Source of the DNA: Candidatus Sumerlaeota bacterium
GTDB taxonomy: Bacteria > Sumerlaeota > Sumerlaeia > SLMS01 > JAHLLQ01
Length of the DNA: 64,000 nucleotides
Reading direction: 5' to 3'
Assembly (NCBI GenBank): GCA_030156535.1
Contig: JASGMJ010000021.1
Location: 1-64,000, forward strand
In this document: piece after piece, positions 37,276-46,774 of the stretch
How positions within the stretch are numbered: position 1 is the stretch's first letter
Layout of the letters: each line of letters starts with the position of its first letter
Made by a program: the position numbers and the translations under genes
Notes under the pieces: model-generated
Told to the model about the DNA's origin: nothing
The model's input: the letters and a program-made list of their open reading frames with translations, nothing else
The model's database searches: none

Positions 37276-38685
37276 ATGCCTTCGCCGGTCGCCATCAGCC
37301 ACAGTACCCCCCTTCGCCGCCACGCCTTGGCGGAGATGATCGCCCGTGCGGGGTTGCCTGCGGATTGGGCGCGGGGCGGAGCGCGAATCGTCTACGGCAG
37401 GGAGGACGGCGCGGCCATCGCCCTGGCGGACAAGGGGTTGTTCGAGCGCCGCGACCGCTGGCGGGCAGAGGCAAAACGGGTGCTGGCGCGGGTGAACGAG
37501 GCGGAAAGCCCGCAGGCTCTGGGCACCGCGCTCTTCGTCCGCGAAACGGGTGGGTTCTCCACGCCGCACGATCTGCCTGCCGTTGTGCATGGGTTGCTGC
37601 ACCGGTGGGAGGAGGACCTGGACGCGGCGCGCGACGAACACGGGCGCTGGCCGCTTGGCGCGAGTTTGTTGAAGGAAGGGCGGCTGGTCGAACGACCGGC
37701 GGCCGACTGGATTTGCCGGGCGTTCGGTTGGGCCGTGCGGCAGGCGTTTCATCTGGAGGCCCCTGAACCCGCGCGCTGGAACGGCAAGCCATGGGCGGTG
37801 GCGCTGACGTTCGACATTGATTCAGCCGGGATGTACGCGCATGGGGCGTGGCCGCGAACGCTGCGGCGCCTCCAGGTGCAGCGGGGTCTGGGAGCGGCGC
37901 TGCCGTATGCGGCGGAGGTGCCGCTGGTGCTGGCCGGGCGGCGGCGCGACCCGCACGACAATCTCGATGCCGTGGCCGACCGGCTGGAGAGCCTCGGCGC
38001 ATGTGCGACGTTTTTCGCGCAGGCCGTGCGGGTTTCCGGGCACGATACGTATGCGCTGGACCGGGCACCGGGGCTGGTGCGGGCACTGCGGCGGCTGAAC
38101 GACCGGGGGCACGAGATCGGGCTGCACGGCAGTTACGCGACGGCCGACGAGGGACCGCGTTTTCTCGCGCGCCAGCGGCGGATTCTGCTGCGGCACACGG
38201 GGATCGCGGCGACGGCGCACCGGGCGCATTACCTGCGGACGACGACTCCGCGCGACGCGGCGCTGTGGTCGCGCGCGGGCATTCGGCTGGACGCGACGCC
38301 GGGATTCGCGGAGCGCGAGGGCTTTCGCTTGGGCACGGCGTTTCCCGTGATGGTGCCGCGCGCGGAAACGGGGACGGGGCAGTCGCTCGTCTCGGTGCCG
38401 TTGCATGCGATGGACGTGACGCTGCGCTACCACCGCCAGCTCGCGCCGGCGGAGGCGTGGCGGGCGGCGCTGAACGTGCTGCGCGAGACGCGGCGCGTGG
38501 GCGGGTTGGCCGTGCTGCTGTGGCATCCGCATAATCTGGACGCACGACTCTGGCGCGGCTGGGAGGAGATGCCGTTTGAGTTGCTGCGCTGGGCGCTGGA
38601 GCACGACGCGGCAACGGGGACGCTGACGGATCTGGCGAAGGCGGGCCTTGCGGAGGCGTCCAGGCGGATAAACAAGAACAGTTAG
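37276..38685 (+). CDS. Polysaccharide deacetylase-like (NodB fold) protein
   Basis: 469 residues from the ATG at 37276. The second half is a carbohydrate esterase 4/NodB-type barrel: VALTFDIDSAG supplies the first Asp pair, GHEIGLHGSYAT the HxxxxxH metal site, and AVLLWHPHNLD the late His motif. The N-terminal 170 residues are an unassigned domain seen with this class (DUF7033-like). It could act on a cell-wall or exopolysaccharide. It overlaps the hepT remnant by four bases, tail to tail. Confidence 0.7.
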   Translation: MPSPVAISHSTPLRRHALAEMIARAGLPADWARGGARIVYGREDGAAIALADKGLFERRDRWRAEAKRVLARVNEAESPQALGTALFVRETGGFSTPHDLPAVVHGLLHRWEEDLDAARDEHGRWPLGASLLKEGRLVERPAADWICRAFGWAVRQAFHLEAPEPARWNGKPWAVALTFDIDSAGMYAHGAWPRTLRRLQVQRGLGAALPYAAEVPLVLAGRRRDPHDNLDAVADRLESLGACATFFAQAVRVSGHDTYALDRAPGLVRALRRLNDRGHEIGLHGSYATADEGPRFLARQRRILLRHTGIAATAHRAHYLRTTTPRDAALWSRAGIRLDATPGFAEREGFRLGTAFPVMVPRAETGTGQSLVSVPLHAMDVTLRYHRQLAPAEAWRAALNVLRETRRVGGLAVLLWHPHNLDARLWRGWEEMPFELLRWALEHDAATGTLTDLAKAGLAEASRRINKNS

Positions 38686-39025
38686 GGACTGTCTGTTTCC
38701 GTGAGAAGCCTTTCAACAACTCGCGCGAGGTCAGGCAAATCCATCGAAGAGGCCAGCCAGACTTGCTGCAAATCGACGCCAAGATAATCGTGAATGAGTT
38801 TGTCGCGCATTCCGTATCGCCCCAGGGAACGTCTGGACATTCCGCCCGCAACTCTCTCGATAGGCGCTTTGTCGCTTCGCCGATGATCTCCAGCTGACGT
38901 ATGACCGCATCCTGAAGCATCGGTGCCTCAAAGAAGTCGTGCGAACGGACTCCCTCTAGATACCCTTCAATGCGTAGAATGGATGCTCGAATATGGCTCA
39001 AGTAGAGAAGGTCGTCACTCTTCAT
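38682..39025 (-). pseudogene. hepT: HepT-like toxin, frameshifted
   Basis: HEPN ribonuclease of the HepT/MntA toxin-antitoxin type. From the ATG at 39025 the frame is intact through ECPDVPWG, then shifts. The rest of the protein, with the catalytic RX4HXY motif as MRDKLIHDYLGVDLQQVWLA and the tail ending in a TAA at 38682-38684, is in another frame. The span is 344 bases, one short of a 115-codon gene, so a single missing base (or a sequencing error) explains it. Read as is, the toxin lacks its active site. Confidence 0.8.
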
Positions 39026-39311
39026 AAAGCACCCTGAGGTCCGGCTCGATACGCGCGCGAACAACAGGATGGACGGCCTCGGGAGTGAGCAAGTCGACCG
39101 TGCAGCCGAAGAGTCCGCTCAACTCACGTTCGATTCCAATGACCGTGATAAGGCTCTTCGGCTCATGAAACCGAACGAGCAGATCAAGATCACTTTCCTG
39201 CTTTTCCTCACCACGCGCCCGCGATCCAAACATCGCCAGGTAAGCGATGCCCAGCCGTCGGCAGGCTTGAGCGACCTGACCATAATTGGAGGGGGCTTCC
39301 GCGCCATTCAT
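39015..39311 (-). CDS. mntA: MntA-type nucleotidyltransferase antitoxin
   Basis: 98 residues from the ATG at 39311 (GGAGATC upstream). The minimal nucleotidyltransferase motif GSRARGEEKQESDLDLLV is intact, with the two Asp residues for metal. Members AMPylate the HepT toxin at its Tyr, blocking its RNase activity. It overlaps hepT by 11 bases, the standard order (antitoxin first). Because its partner is frameshifted, this antitoxin may be an orphan. Confidence 0.88.
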   Translation of the reverse strand: MNGAEAPSNYGQVAQACRRLGIAYLAMFGSRARGEEKQESDLDLLVRFHEPKSLITVIGIERELSGLFGCTVDLLTPEAVHPVVRARIEPDLRVLYEE

Positions 39312-39406
39312 GGGACGATCTCCATGGTCATCATGGGGAACGATGGCATGGAAGGTGCCGTCTGGCAAGTGCTTCGATCACTCCCATCCACACCGACTGG
39401 CAATGT

Positions 39407-42112
39407 TCACCCGTCCTCGGCAATCCGCTTGAGTTCCGCGAGAACCGCCAGCGCCTCCAGGGGGGTGAGGCGGTTGGGGTCGGTTTTCTTCAGGCGCTCG
39501 ACGGCGGGATGGGGCGCAGGGTTGTCGAACAGGCCCAACTGCTGGTCCTCCCACGGCTGCGCCTGAGGGAGGATCGAGGCGCGTTTGCGGGCCTTGCCGC
39601 GGCCGGCGGCAACGCTCTCCTCCCCCGCCACGCGGGGTGCGACCGCTTCGCCGCGTTCGAGTCCCTTGAGGATTTCGCGTGCACGCTCCACAACCTGGGG
39701 AGGGACGCCCGCATACTCCGCTGCGTGTACTCCGTAGCTGCGATCGGTGGCGCCGGGCACGAGCTTGAAGAGGAAGACGATGCGCTGCTTTTCCTCCAGC
39801 ACGGCGACATGATAATTGTGCAGGCGCGGCAGGGGCCCTTCGAGACTGGTCAGCTCGTGGTAGTGCGTCGCGAAGAGCGTCTTGGGCGTGCAACCCGGCG
39901 TGTTGTGCAGGTACTCGCAGACGGCCCACGCAATCGAGAGGCCGTCGTAGGTGCTGGTGCCTCGGCCGATTTCGTCGAGGATGACGAGCGACTGACTCGT
40001 TGCGTGCCGCAGAATGTTGGCGGTCTCGGTCATCTCGACAAGGAACGTGGACTGCCCGCGCGCCAGATGGTCCATGGCACCGACGCGCGTGAAGATGCGA
40101 TCGACGATCGGGACGACTGCTTCGCGCGCGGGGACGAACGATCCAATATGCGCGAGCAACACGATGAGCGCCACCTGGCGGATGTACGTCGATTTGCCCG
40201 CCATGTTGGGGCCGGTGATCAGCGCGAGCTGGCAATCGGTGGCGGAAAGCAGCGTGTCGTTGGCGACGAAGGGCGGGTCGGCCTGGAGTGCTTCGAGAAC
40301 GGGATGACGTCCGTCCCTGATTTCGAGAGCATCGCCGGTGTTGATGGTGGGGCGGACGTAGCGCCCTGCAATCGCCGCATCGGCAAGGGAGAGAAGGCAA
40401 TCGATGCGCGCGACGATTTCGGCGTCGGCGAGAATCGCGGAGGCCTGTCCGGCGACCAGGCGGCGGAGCTCGTCGAAGAGTTGCTGCTCGAGGGCGAGCA
40501 TTCGCTCCTCGGCGTGGAGGATCACGTCCTCCTTCTCCTTGAGCTCGGGCGTGATGTAGCGCTCGCCATTGGCGAGGGTCTGCTTGCGCACGTAGTCTGC
40601 GGGGACTTCGCCGTCCGGCAGTTGGCGAATCTGTGCGTGGCTGATTTCGATGTAGTAGCCGAAGACCCGGTTGTAACCGATCTTGAGTTTGTCGATGCCG
40701 GTGCGCTGGGCCTCGTGCGCACGGAACTCGGCGATCCACGACTTCGAGTTGCGCGAGACGGAGCGGATTTCGTCGAGCGGTGCGTGATAGTCTTCGCGAA
40801 TGATGCCGCCGTCGGTTGTTTTCGCGGGGGGCTCGTCCACCATGCCGCGCACAAGCGTGCCGGCGAGTTCGTCCAGCGGATCGAGGGAGGCGGCGAGTTC
40901 ACGCAGCAGGGCCGCGCTGCTGGCGGCAAGCGTGCTCTTGAGCGCGGGGAGCTTGAGCAGGCCGGCGCGCAGGACGCCGAGATCGCGCGGGCTGGCGTTG
41001 CCAATGCTGGCGCGGCCGACAATGCGTTCGAGATCGCGCACGCCCTTGAGCGCCTCGGCGACTTCGTTGCGCAACGTCACATGCGCCGCGAAATCGCCGA
41101 CGGCATCGAGCCGTGCCTCGATCTCCGCGCGATCGCACAGCGGTTGCAGCAGCCAGTTGCGCAGCATCCGCGCGCCCATCGGCGTGCGCGTGCGGTCGAT
41201 CACGGCGAGCAGCGTTCCTTCCTTGGTGCCGCCGTGCAGATTCTGCACGAGCTCGAGGGAGCGCTGCGTGACGGCGTCGAGCACCATGCTCTGGCGGCCG
41301 TAATGAACGCGCAGATTGACGACGTGGCGGACGGCGTTCTTTTGCGTCTCGCGCAGGTACTGGAGCAGCGCCCCCGCAGAGACAACGCCAGCAGTGAGGT
41401 GCTCGGCGCCAAAGCCTTCGAGGCTTTGCACGCGGAAGTGTTCGAGCAACAGGGCGCGGGCGCTCTTGTGGCGAAAGGCGTCGGCGGCGCGGCGCGTCAC
41501 GGCGATGGGGCGCTCGGCAAGCAGGGGACGGAGCACCGTCGCGTCGGCTTCCTCGGGCAGCAGAAGCTCGCGCACGTTCAGACTCGTCAGCTCGGTGAGC
41601 AGACGGGACTGGGCGTCCTGCTCGGAGACTTCCGTGAGTGCAAAGAAGCCCGTGGAAACATCGGCGAGCGCCACTCCCCAGGCACCATCGGCACCCTGGC
41701 AGAGCGCGGCGAGGTAGTTGTTCGCCGCGTCGTCGAGCAGTGCCTCCTCGGTGGCCGTGCCGGGCGTGACGATGCGGACGACTTCGCGGCGAACGAGCCC
41801 TTTGGCCTTCTTGGGGTCCTCGGTCTGCTCGGCAATGGCGACGCGGCGCCCCAAGCGGACAAGTTTGGCCAGATAGCTGTCGATGGCGTGGTAGGGAACC
41901 CCGGCCATGGCAACGTCGCCATCGGCCCCGGCGCCCTTGCGCGTCACGATGAGGTTGAGCAATTGGCCGACTTCCTCCGCGTCCTCGCAATACGTCTCGT
42001 AGAAGTCGCCACAGCGGAAGAGTAGGATGGCGTCGGGGTTCTCGCGCTTGAGCGCGGCGAACTGGCGCATCATGGGTGTCTGGAAGGCGGTTTTGTAGGA
42101 GAGAAGGGTCAC
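39407..42112 (-). CDS. mutS: DNA mismatch repair protein MutS
   Basis: 901 residues from the GTG at 42112, chosen because it supplies the short N-terminus before TPMMRQF; an ATG at 42073 would clip the mismatch domain. The mismatch-reading Phe-x-Glu is in CGDFYETY. Walker A is GPNMAGKSTYIRQ, Walker B LVILDEIGRGTSTYDG, and the late ATPase His motif FATHYHEL. The C-terminal helix-turn-helix region is present after an unconserved linker. MutL is not in the window. Confidence 0.95.
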   Translation of the reverse strand: MTLLSYKTAFQTPMMRQFAALKRENPDAILLFRCGDFYETYCEDAEEVGQLLNLIVTRKGAGADGDVAMAGVPYHAIDSYLAKLVRLGRRVAIAEQTEDPKKAKGLVRREVVRIVTPGTATEEALLDDAANNYLAALCQGADGAWGVALADVSTGFFALTEVSEQDAQSRLLTELTSLNVRELLLPEEADATVLRPLLAERPIAVTRRAADAFRHKSARALLLEHFRVQSLEGFGAEHLTAGVVSAGALLQYLRETQKNAVRHVVNLRVHYGRQSMVLDAVTQRSLELVQNLHGGTKEGTLLAVIDRTRTPMGARMLRNWLLQPLCDRAEIEARLDAVGDFAAHVTLRNEVAEALKGVRDLERIVGRASIGNASPRDLGVLRAGLLKLPALKSTLAASSAALLRELAASLDPLDELAGTLVRGMVDEPPAKTTDGGIIREDYHAPLDEIRSVSRNSKSWIAEFRAHEAQRTGIDKLKIGYNRVFGYYIEISHAQIRQLPDGEVPADYVRKQTLANGERYITPELKEKEDVILHAEERMLALEQQLFDELRRLVAGQASAILADAEIVARIDCLLSLADAAIAGRYVRPTINTGDALEIRDGRHPVLEALQADPPFVANDTLLSATDCQLALITGPNMAGKSTYIRQVALIVLLAHIGSFVPAREAVVPIVDRIFTRVGAMDHLARGQSTFLVEMTETANILRHATSQSLVILDEIGRGTSTYDGLSIAWAVCEYLHNTPGCTPKTLFATHYHELTSLEGPLPRLHNYHVAVLEEKQRIVFLFKLVPGATDRSYGVHAAEYAGVPPQVVERAREILKGLERGEAVAPRVAGEESVAAGRGKARKRASILPQAQPWEDQQLGLFDNPAPHPAVERLKKTDPNRLTPLEALAVLAELKRIAEDG

Positions 42113-42323
42113 GGGAGTAACGAGAGGGATCAGAAGATTCGGCCACGACCGGCACGGGAATTGAAAGGAAAGGGGGCGGCGGCGGGCGTCACAAGGGAAG
42201 AAAGCGTTGCCCCGACGCCCGCGGGGCGCTTCCCAAGGGCCCCAGCCCCGGCGGTGCAACTCTCTTCCCGTTGCGGCACGCCCGGCGGGCCGCGTACAGT
42301 TCCGTGGAAAGGCAGGCGAGACG

Positions 42324-43412
42324 ATGAACGCGCTTCTCGACATTCCGCTGGTCGGCAATGAAAAGGTTCCCCAGGAACTGATCGACCGCATTTCCGAGCT
42401 GAAGGCGCGGCTGGGGTCGCGCGTGCTGATCGTTGGGCATCACTACCAGCGCGACGAGGTGATCGCGTTCGCCGATCTGACGGGCGACAGCCTCGACCTC
42501 GCCCGCAAGGTGGCCGATCTGCACGGCGTGGACTTCATCGTCTACTGCGGCGTGCACTTCATGGCTGAGACGGCCGACATGCTGACGCCGCCGGAGGTCC
42601 AGGTGATCCTGCCCGACCTGCGCGCCGGATGCAGCATGGCCGACATGGCCACCAGCGATCAGGTCGAGGACGCCTGGGAAGTGCTGGGCGAAGCGACGGA
42701 CGAGAAGATCATCCCGATCACGTACATCAATTCGACGGCGACGCTGAAGGCTTTCTGCGGGCGGCATGGCGGAGCGTGCTGCACGAGTACCAACGCGCGT
42801 TCCATCGTGAACTGGGCGCTGGAACAAGGCGGCAAACTCCTCTTCTTCCCCGACCAGCATCTCGGCCGCAATACGTGCGCGGACTTGGGCGTGCCACTCG
42901 ACGACATGGTGGTCTTCGATCCGCTCAAGCAGGATGGCGGCAACGAACTCGATGCCTATGCGCGGGCAAAGGCGATTTTGTGGAAGGGCCATTGCAGCGT
43001 GCACCAGAACTTCATGCCCAACCACCCGGACATCTGGCGCGCGCGCGATCCTGAAATCAGGATCATCGTCCACCCCGAGTGCCGCCATGAGGTCGTGCTC
43101 AAGTCGGACGTTGCGGGCTCGACAAACATGATCATCAAGACGATCGCGGAGTCGCCTGCAGGGTCGCGCTGGGCCGTGGGGACGGAGCATCATCTCGTCA
43201 ACCGGTTGAAGAACAGCCATCCCGACAAGTACATCACGTCGCTGTCGCCGTTTGCCTGCCAGTGCTCGACGATGTTCCGGATTTCGCCGGAAGCGCTGGT
43301 GGCGTCGCTCCAGAACATCGCGGATGGCACGCCGGAGAACGTGATCCGTGTGGACGATGAAACGCGCAAGTGGGCGCTGCTCTCGCTCGAACGCATGATG
43401 GAGATTCGCTGA
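42324..43412 (+). CDS. nadA: Quinolinate synthase
   Basis: Condenses iminoaspartate with dihydroxyacetone phosphate to quinolinate for NAD. 362 residues from the ATG at 42324. Three Cys ligands of the [4Fe-4S] cluster are in VYCGVHFMAET, IVHPECRHEV and SPFACQCSTMFR. YQRDEVIAFAD and HQNFMPNHP are family motifs. The first gene of a short rightward operon (nadA, small ORF, queD, tsaD). nadB and nadC are not here. Confidence 0.95.
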   Translation: MNALLDIPLVGNEKVPQELIDRISELKARLGSRVLIVGHHYQRDEVIAFADLTGDSLDLARKVADLHGVDFIVYCGVHFMAETADMLTPPEVQVILPDLRAGCSMADMATSDQVEDAWEVLGEATDEKIIPITYINSTATLKAFCGRHGGACCTSTNARSIVNWALEQGGKLLFFPDQHLGRNTCADLGVPLDDMVVFDPLKQDGGNELDAYARAKAILWKGHCSVHQNFMPNHPDIWRARDPEIRIIVHPECRHEVVLKSDVAGSTNMIIKTIAESPAGSRWAVGTEHHLVNRLKNSHPDKYITSLSPFACQCSTMFRISPEALVASLQNIADGTPENVIRVDDETRKWALLSLERMMEIR

Positions 43413-43482
43413 GGATGACAGCCATGCCTGTCATCGACCTCGCCAAGCATTGCGATCACGTGGTGCAAGAGACTCTGCCATT

Positions 43483-43626
43483 ATGAATCGCAGCATCATC
43501 TTTCACAACCACGATGATCTGGAAGAAGCGTTGATCGAGGCCGCCGTCAGGAAGGACTTGCCGTTGCTGCGCCCGGCTGTCGAAGAGATGCTGAAACGAA
43601 TCGAGGAAAGTCAGGGGAACGCATGA
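43483..43626 (+). CDS. Small hypothetical protein (47 aa) coupled to queD
   Basis: An ATG at 43483 opens 47 codons; the TGA at 43624-43626 overlaps the queD ATG by four bases. The product is acidic and helical (DDLEEALIEAAVRKDL, AVEEMLKRIEE) with no known motif. The Shine-Dalgarno is weak. The ATGA overlap with queD is the main reason to believe it; it may serve only to couple translation. Confidence 0.4.
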   Translation: MNRSIIFHNHDDLEEALIEAAVRKDLPLLRPAVEEMLKRIEESQGNA

Positions 43627-44036
43627 AAATCGAACGCCATCTTGGCGAACTTGCGGCGGCACACCGTCTGATGAGCCACGGGGGTGCGTGCGAATTGCTC
43701 CACGGACACAACTGGGACCTCACTGTCTGGGTGGAGGCCACCGTCGATCCAAAGACGGGCATCGCCGTCGACTTTCTCGACTTCGACGCGTTTCGCTCGG
43801 AGTTGTGGAAGGAACTCGACCACGGCATCTGGCTGCACCGCACGGATGATCTCGCGAGGGTTCTGGAGCGTGGCGGCGTGCCGGTGAAGCTGACGCTCGT
43901 GGACGGCGAGCCGACGGCCGAGAACATCGCCCTGATCATCCTGGAGCGGCTTGCCTCGCGTTTCCCCCAGGCGTCGCGCTGGGGCGTGCGTTTGGGCGAA
44001 ATGGCCGGCTGCACGGCGGAAGTGACGCGCGGCTGA
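43623..44036 (+). CDS. queD: 6-pyruvoyl-tetrahydropterin synthase/QueD family
   Basis: 137 residues. Zinc ligands are the His in AAHRLMSH and the pair in CELLHGHNWDL, with the catalytic Cys three residues before HGH. The size and short insert fit QueD (6-carboxy-tetrahydropterin synthase of the queuosine/7-deazaguanine pathway), though PTPS activity cannot be excluded. No queC, queE or queF gene is adjacent. It overlaps the preceding small ORF and ends one base before tsaD. Confidence 0.85.
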   Translation: MKIERHLGELAAAHRLMSHGGACELLHGHNWDLTVWVEATVDPKTGIAVDFLDFDAFRSELWKELDHGIWLHRTDDLARVLERGGVPVKLTLVDGEPTAENIALIILERLASRFPQASRWGVRLGEMAGCTAEVTRG

Positions 44037-44037
44037 C

Positions 44038-45078
44038 ATGCTGATTCTCGGCGTTGAATCCTCGTGCGACGAGACGGCTTTCGCCGTCGTGGAGAACGGC
44101 ACACGCGCCCTCTCCAACGCCATCGCCTCGCAGGTCGAACTGCATGCGCGGTTTGGTGGCGTCGTGCCCGAGATCGCCAGCCGCGCCCATCTCGAATGCC
44201 TCGTGCCGTTGCTGCACGCCGCGCTCGACGAAGCCGGCACGACGCTCGACGCCATCGATGCCATCGCCGTCACCCAGGGGCCAGGACTGGCGGGCTGTCT
44301 GCTCGTGGGACTGGAGTTCGCCAAGGCCCTCGCGTTCCGCCACGGCAAGCCACTCATCCCCGTGCATCACATTGCCGGACACGTGTACTCGGTCCATATC
44401 GGCCGCGAGCGCGATGCCTGGGGCGAGGGCACGGGCTCTCCCCCGCCGGATCCGCTTGCACCGTACTTGGCGCTTGTCGTCAGCGGCGGGCACAGCAGCC
44501 TGATCCACGTGCGAGGCGCGGGCGATTACGTCACGCTGGGCGAAACGCTCGACGACGCCGTGGGCGAGGCCTACGACAAGGTGGCGAAGCTTCTGGGGCT
44601 AGGCTACCCCGGCGGGCCGTTGCTCGATCGCCTTGCGGTGAACGGAGACCCTGCGCGCTTCGACCTGCCGCGTCCGGTGCTCAACGAGAGTCACTTCCAT
44701 TTTTCGTTTTCGGGACTCAAGACGGCCGTCGCGCGGCTGGTGGAAGTGCGCGGCCGCGAGAGCTTCGGCGAACAGGACCTCGCGGACCTTGCCGCGTCGT
44801 TTCAGGCGGCGTGCATCGACGTGCTGCTGGCCAAGTCCGCGCGCGCCCTCAAGGCCACCGGGCTGAAGCGCTTCGCCATCGCGGGGGGCGTTGCGTGCAA
44901 CAGCGGCCTGCGCGCCGCCGCGCGCCAACGCCTTGCGGGAACGACGCTGGCGCTGCCGGAGCCGGAGTTCTGCACGGACAATGCGGCGATGATCGCGGGG
45001 GCCGGGTATCTCGCCGCGCGCACGCGGGCGGGCCGTGACTACGGCATCAATGCCGAACCGTCCCTCTCATTGCGCTGA
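44038..45078 (+). CDS. tsaD: tRNA N6-adenosine threonylcarbamoyltransferase
   Basis: Transfers threonylcarbamoyl to A37 of ANN-decoding tRNAs, with TsaB and TsaE. 346 residues; ESSCDETAFAV at the start, the iron-binding HxxxH in VHHIAGHVYS, and the ATP-binding SGGHSSLIHV and AGGVACNSGLR motifs. Adjacent to queD, so two tRNA-modification steps share a transcript. The end overlaps the adenosine deaminase end by 12 bases, tail to tail. Confidence 0.95.
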   Translation: MLILGVESSCDETAFAVVENGTRALSNAIASQVELHARFGGVVPEIASRAHLECLVPLLHAALDEAGTTLDAIDAIAVTQGPGLAGCLLVGLEFAKALAFRHGKPLIPVHHIAGHVYSVHIGRERDAWGEGTGSPPPDPLAPYLALVVSGGHSSLIHVRGAGDYVTLGETLDDAVGEAYDKVAKLLGLGYPGGPLLDRLAVNGDPARFDLPRPVLNESHFHFSFSGLKTAVARLVEVRGRESFGEQDLADLAASFQAACIDVLLAKSARALKATGLKRFAIAGGVACNSGLRAAARQRLAGTTLALPEPEFCTDNAAMIAGAGYLAARTRAGRDYGINAEPSLSLR

Positions 45079-46197
45079 GGCATCGGCGGATTCCCTGCTA
45101 TCGGTCAGCGACTCGGTGGGAATGTCGGCGACGGCATAGCCGGTGACTTCCTGGTTCGGCTGCGGGGTGTCGTGCACGTGCTTGAGTTCGTCGAGCACGC
45201 GGCGGAGCAGTTCGACCTTCGGACGATGCGGCAGGAAGGCGCTCTTGATGCCGTAGACGATGAGGTCCTTGATCTCGGGCAGGGTGAAGCCCAGATTCTT
45301 GTGAGCCTTGTACAACTCGTCGGTCACGGTGACGCCGGACATCAACGTGTTGTCGGAGTTGAGGCAAACGCGCAGGCCAAAGTCGTAGTAGAAGCGCAGC
45401 GGGTGCTCGGAGATTTCGGAGACGGCACCTGTCTGCACGTTCGACGTCAGACAGATTTCCAGCGGAATACGGTGGTCGCAGCAATAGTTGAGCAGATCGC
45501 CGTCCTCCTTCAGCCGCACGGCGTGCCCGAGGCGATGCGCCCCGCACATGTGCAGCGCCTGCGCGATGGAAGGCGGGCCATAGGCCTCGCCCGCGTGAAT
45601 CGTCACGTTCACGTTGTTGTTCAGAATCAGGCGGAAGGCTTCCTCGTGATCGGCCGCCGGATTGCCACCCTCGGCACCCGCAAGGTCGAACGCCACGACA
45701 CCCAAATGCTTGTAGGCGATGCACAGTTCGGCCATCTGGATCGTGTAGCGCGGATGGGTGCTGCGCATCCCGCAGATAATCAGGCCCCACTTCGTTGCGT
45801 ACTTGCGCTCGCCCTCACGCAACCCTTGGAGGACCGCCTCGACGATCTCGGTGAGTTTCAGCCCCTTGCGTTGGTGTAGCAGGGGCGAGTAGCGCACTTC
45901 AATGTAGACGATGTTTTCCTTCGCGCTGTCCTCGATCAATTCAAAGGCGGCGCGGCGCAGCGACTCGTAGTCCTGCAGAACGGAAAGTGTGACATCGAAA
46001 GCCTTGAGATACTGAACCAGACTGGCGGCCTCGTCCTGGACGAGGAGGCTGCGCAGCTCGGCGGGGTCGTGGCTGGGCAGACGAACGCCTTGGCGCTCGG
46101 CGAGATCGAGAATCGTCTCCACGCGCATCGATCCGTCGAGATGGCAGTGCAGCTCGCACTTGGGCATCTTCTGGATGAGTTCGCGGGTGATGGGCAT
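45067..46197 (-). CDS. add: Adenosine deaminase
   Basis: Converts adenosine to inosine; 376 residues from the ATG at 46197 (AAGGAG upstream). Zinc ligands and catalytic residues: CHLDGS (HxH-type), HAGEAYGP (catalytic Glu region and His), GHAVRLKED, and SDNTLMSGV, where the second Asp of the common SxDD motif is Asn, as in the actinobacterial-type TDN variant. Single gene, convergent with tsaD. Confidence 0.9.
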   Translation of the reverse strand: MPITRELIQKMPKCELHCHLDGSMRVETILDLAERQGVRLPSHDPAELRSLLVQDEAASLVQYLKAFDVTLSVLQDYESLRRAAFELIEDSAKENIVYIEVRYSPLLHQRKGLKLTEIVEAVLQGLREGERKYATKWGLIICGMRSTHPRYTIQMAELCIAYKHLGVVAFDLAGAEGGNPAADHEEAFRLILNNNVNVTIHAGEAYGPPSIAQALHMCGAHRLGHAVRLKEDGDLLNYCCDHRIPLEICLTSNVQTGAVSEISEHPLRFYYDFGLRVCLNSDNTLMSGVTVTDELYKAHKNLGFTLPEIKDLIVYGIKSAFLPHRPKVELLRRVLDELKHVHDTPQPNQEVTGYAVADIPTESLTDSRESADASAQ

Positions 46198-46405
46198 GGC
46201 AGGTTTGCTCCTTGCAGTCTTTTTCAGACAGTAAAGAGAACGTCCATCGGAGGCGAGGATTTTTCTTCGGTTGGCGGCGAAAGAAACGACAGCGTCCCAT
46301 GGTGCGTGACTTGTCGTTCGTGCATTGCTGCCGGAAGGCGGAAGAACGAGCCGGGCCCCGAAGTCCAACAGAGAGTTTGTGACGTCGGGGAACGTCTTGG
46401 CGCAC

Positions 46406-46436
46406 AAAGAAAAACCCGCGCCGGTAAGGCGCGGGC
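46406..46436 (-). terminator. Terminator after the tRNA-Met pair
   Basis: On the minus strand CCCGCGCC..GGCGCGGG (46435-46415) is followed by TTTTTCTTT, 16 bases after the tRNA-Met 3' end. Confidence 0.85.
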
Positions 46437-46451
46437 TGAAGCATCGAGGGC

Positions 46452-46528
46452 TGGTGGCGGAGGGCGGAATCGAACCGCCGACCTAAGGGTTATGAATCCT
46501 TCGCTCTCACCGTCTGAGCTACTCCGCC
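46452..46528 (-). tRNA. tRNA-Met (CAT), elongator or Ile2-type
   Basis: 77 bases with encoded CCA. Acceptor GGCGGAG/CTCCGCC, D-stem GCTC/GAGC, anticodon CAT at 46494-46492, T-arm GGCGG TTCGATT CCGCC. The top anticodon-stem pair (31-39) is A-C. It could be elongator Met or the Ile2 species whose C34 is modified to lysidine; the sequence does not settle this. It is cotranscribed with the initiator tRNA. Confidence 0.93.
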
Positions 46529-46575
46529 AAAGATACGCCCGGCAAGAGACCCTCTCTCTCACCGGGCGGGAAATT

Positions 46576-46651
<76 letters not shown>

Positions 46652-46692
46652 TCAAGTCTTGCACCCCGGGTTTTCTCCCGCAGGGGCAGAGA

Positions 46693-46721
46693 GTGGTACC
46701 CACTTCCCCCCCCGGTGTCAA
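46693..46721 (-). promoter_or_regulatory. Promoter of the tRNA-fMet/tRNA-Met unit
   Basis: On the minus strand TTGACA (46721-46716), 17-base spacer, TACCAC (46698-46693), about 40 bases before the initiator tRNA. Confidence 0.6.
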
Positions 46722-46774
46722 GGGCCTGTTTGTGTGTTTTTTCAATGTTCTGAAAAGCCCATTCCAGATGAGCT

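Noticed and set aside
39509-42025. 838-codon open frame antisense to mutS
   Set aside because: It mirrors the mutS reading frame and has no recognisable domain or ribosome binding site.
43415-43486. 23-codon ORF directly after nadA
   Set aside because: Too short, start fused to the nadA stop region, no motif; it may only be a readthrough of translation.
45330-45360. Adenosine deaminase as inactive because SDN replaces SDD
   Set aside because: The Asn variant occurs in a known active subgroup, and all other zinc and catalytic residues are present.
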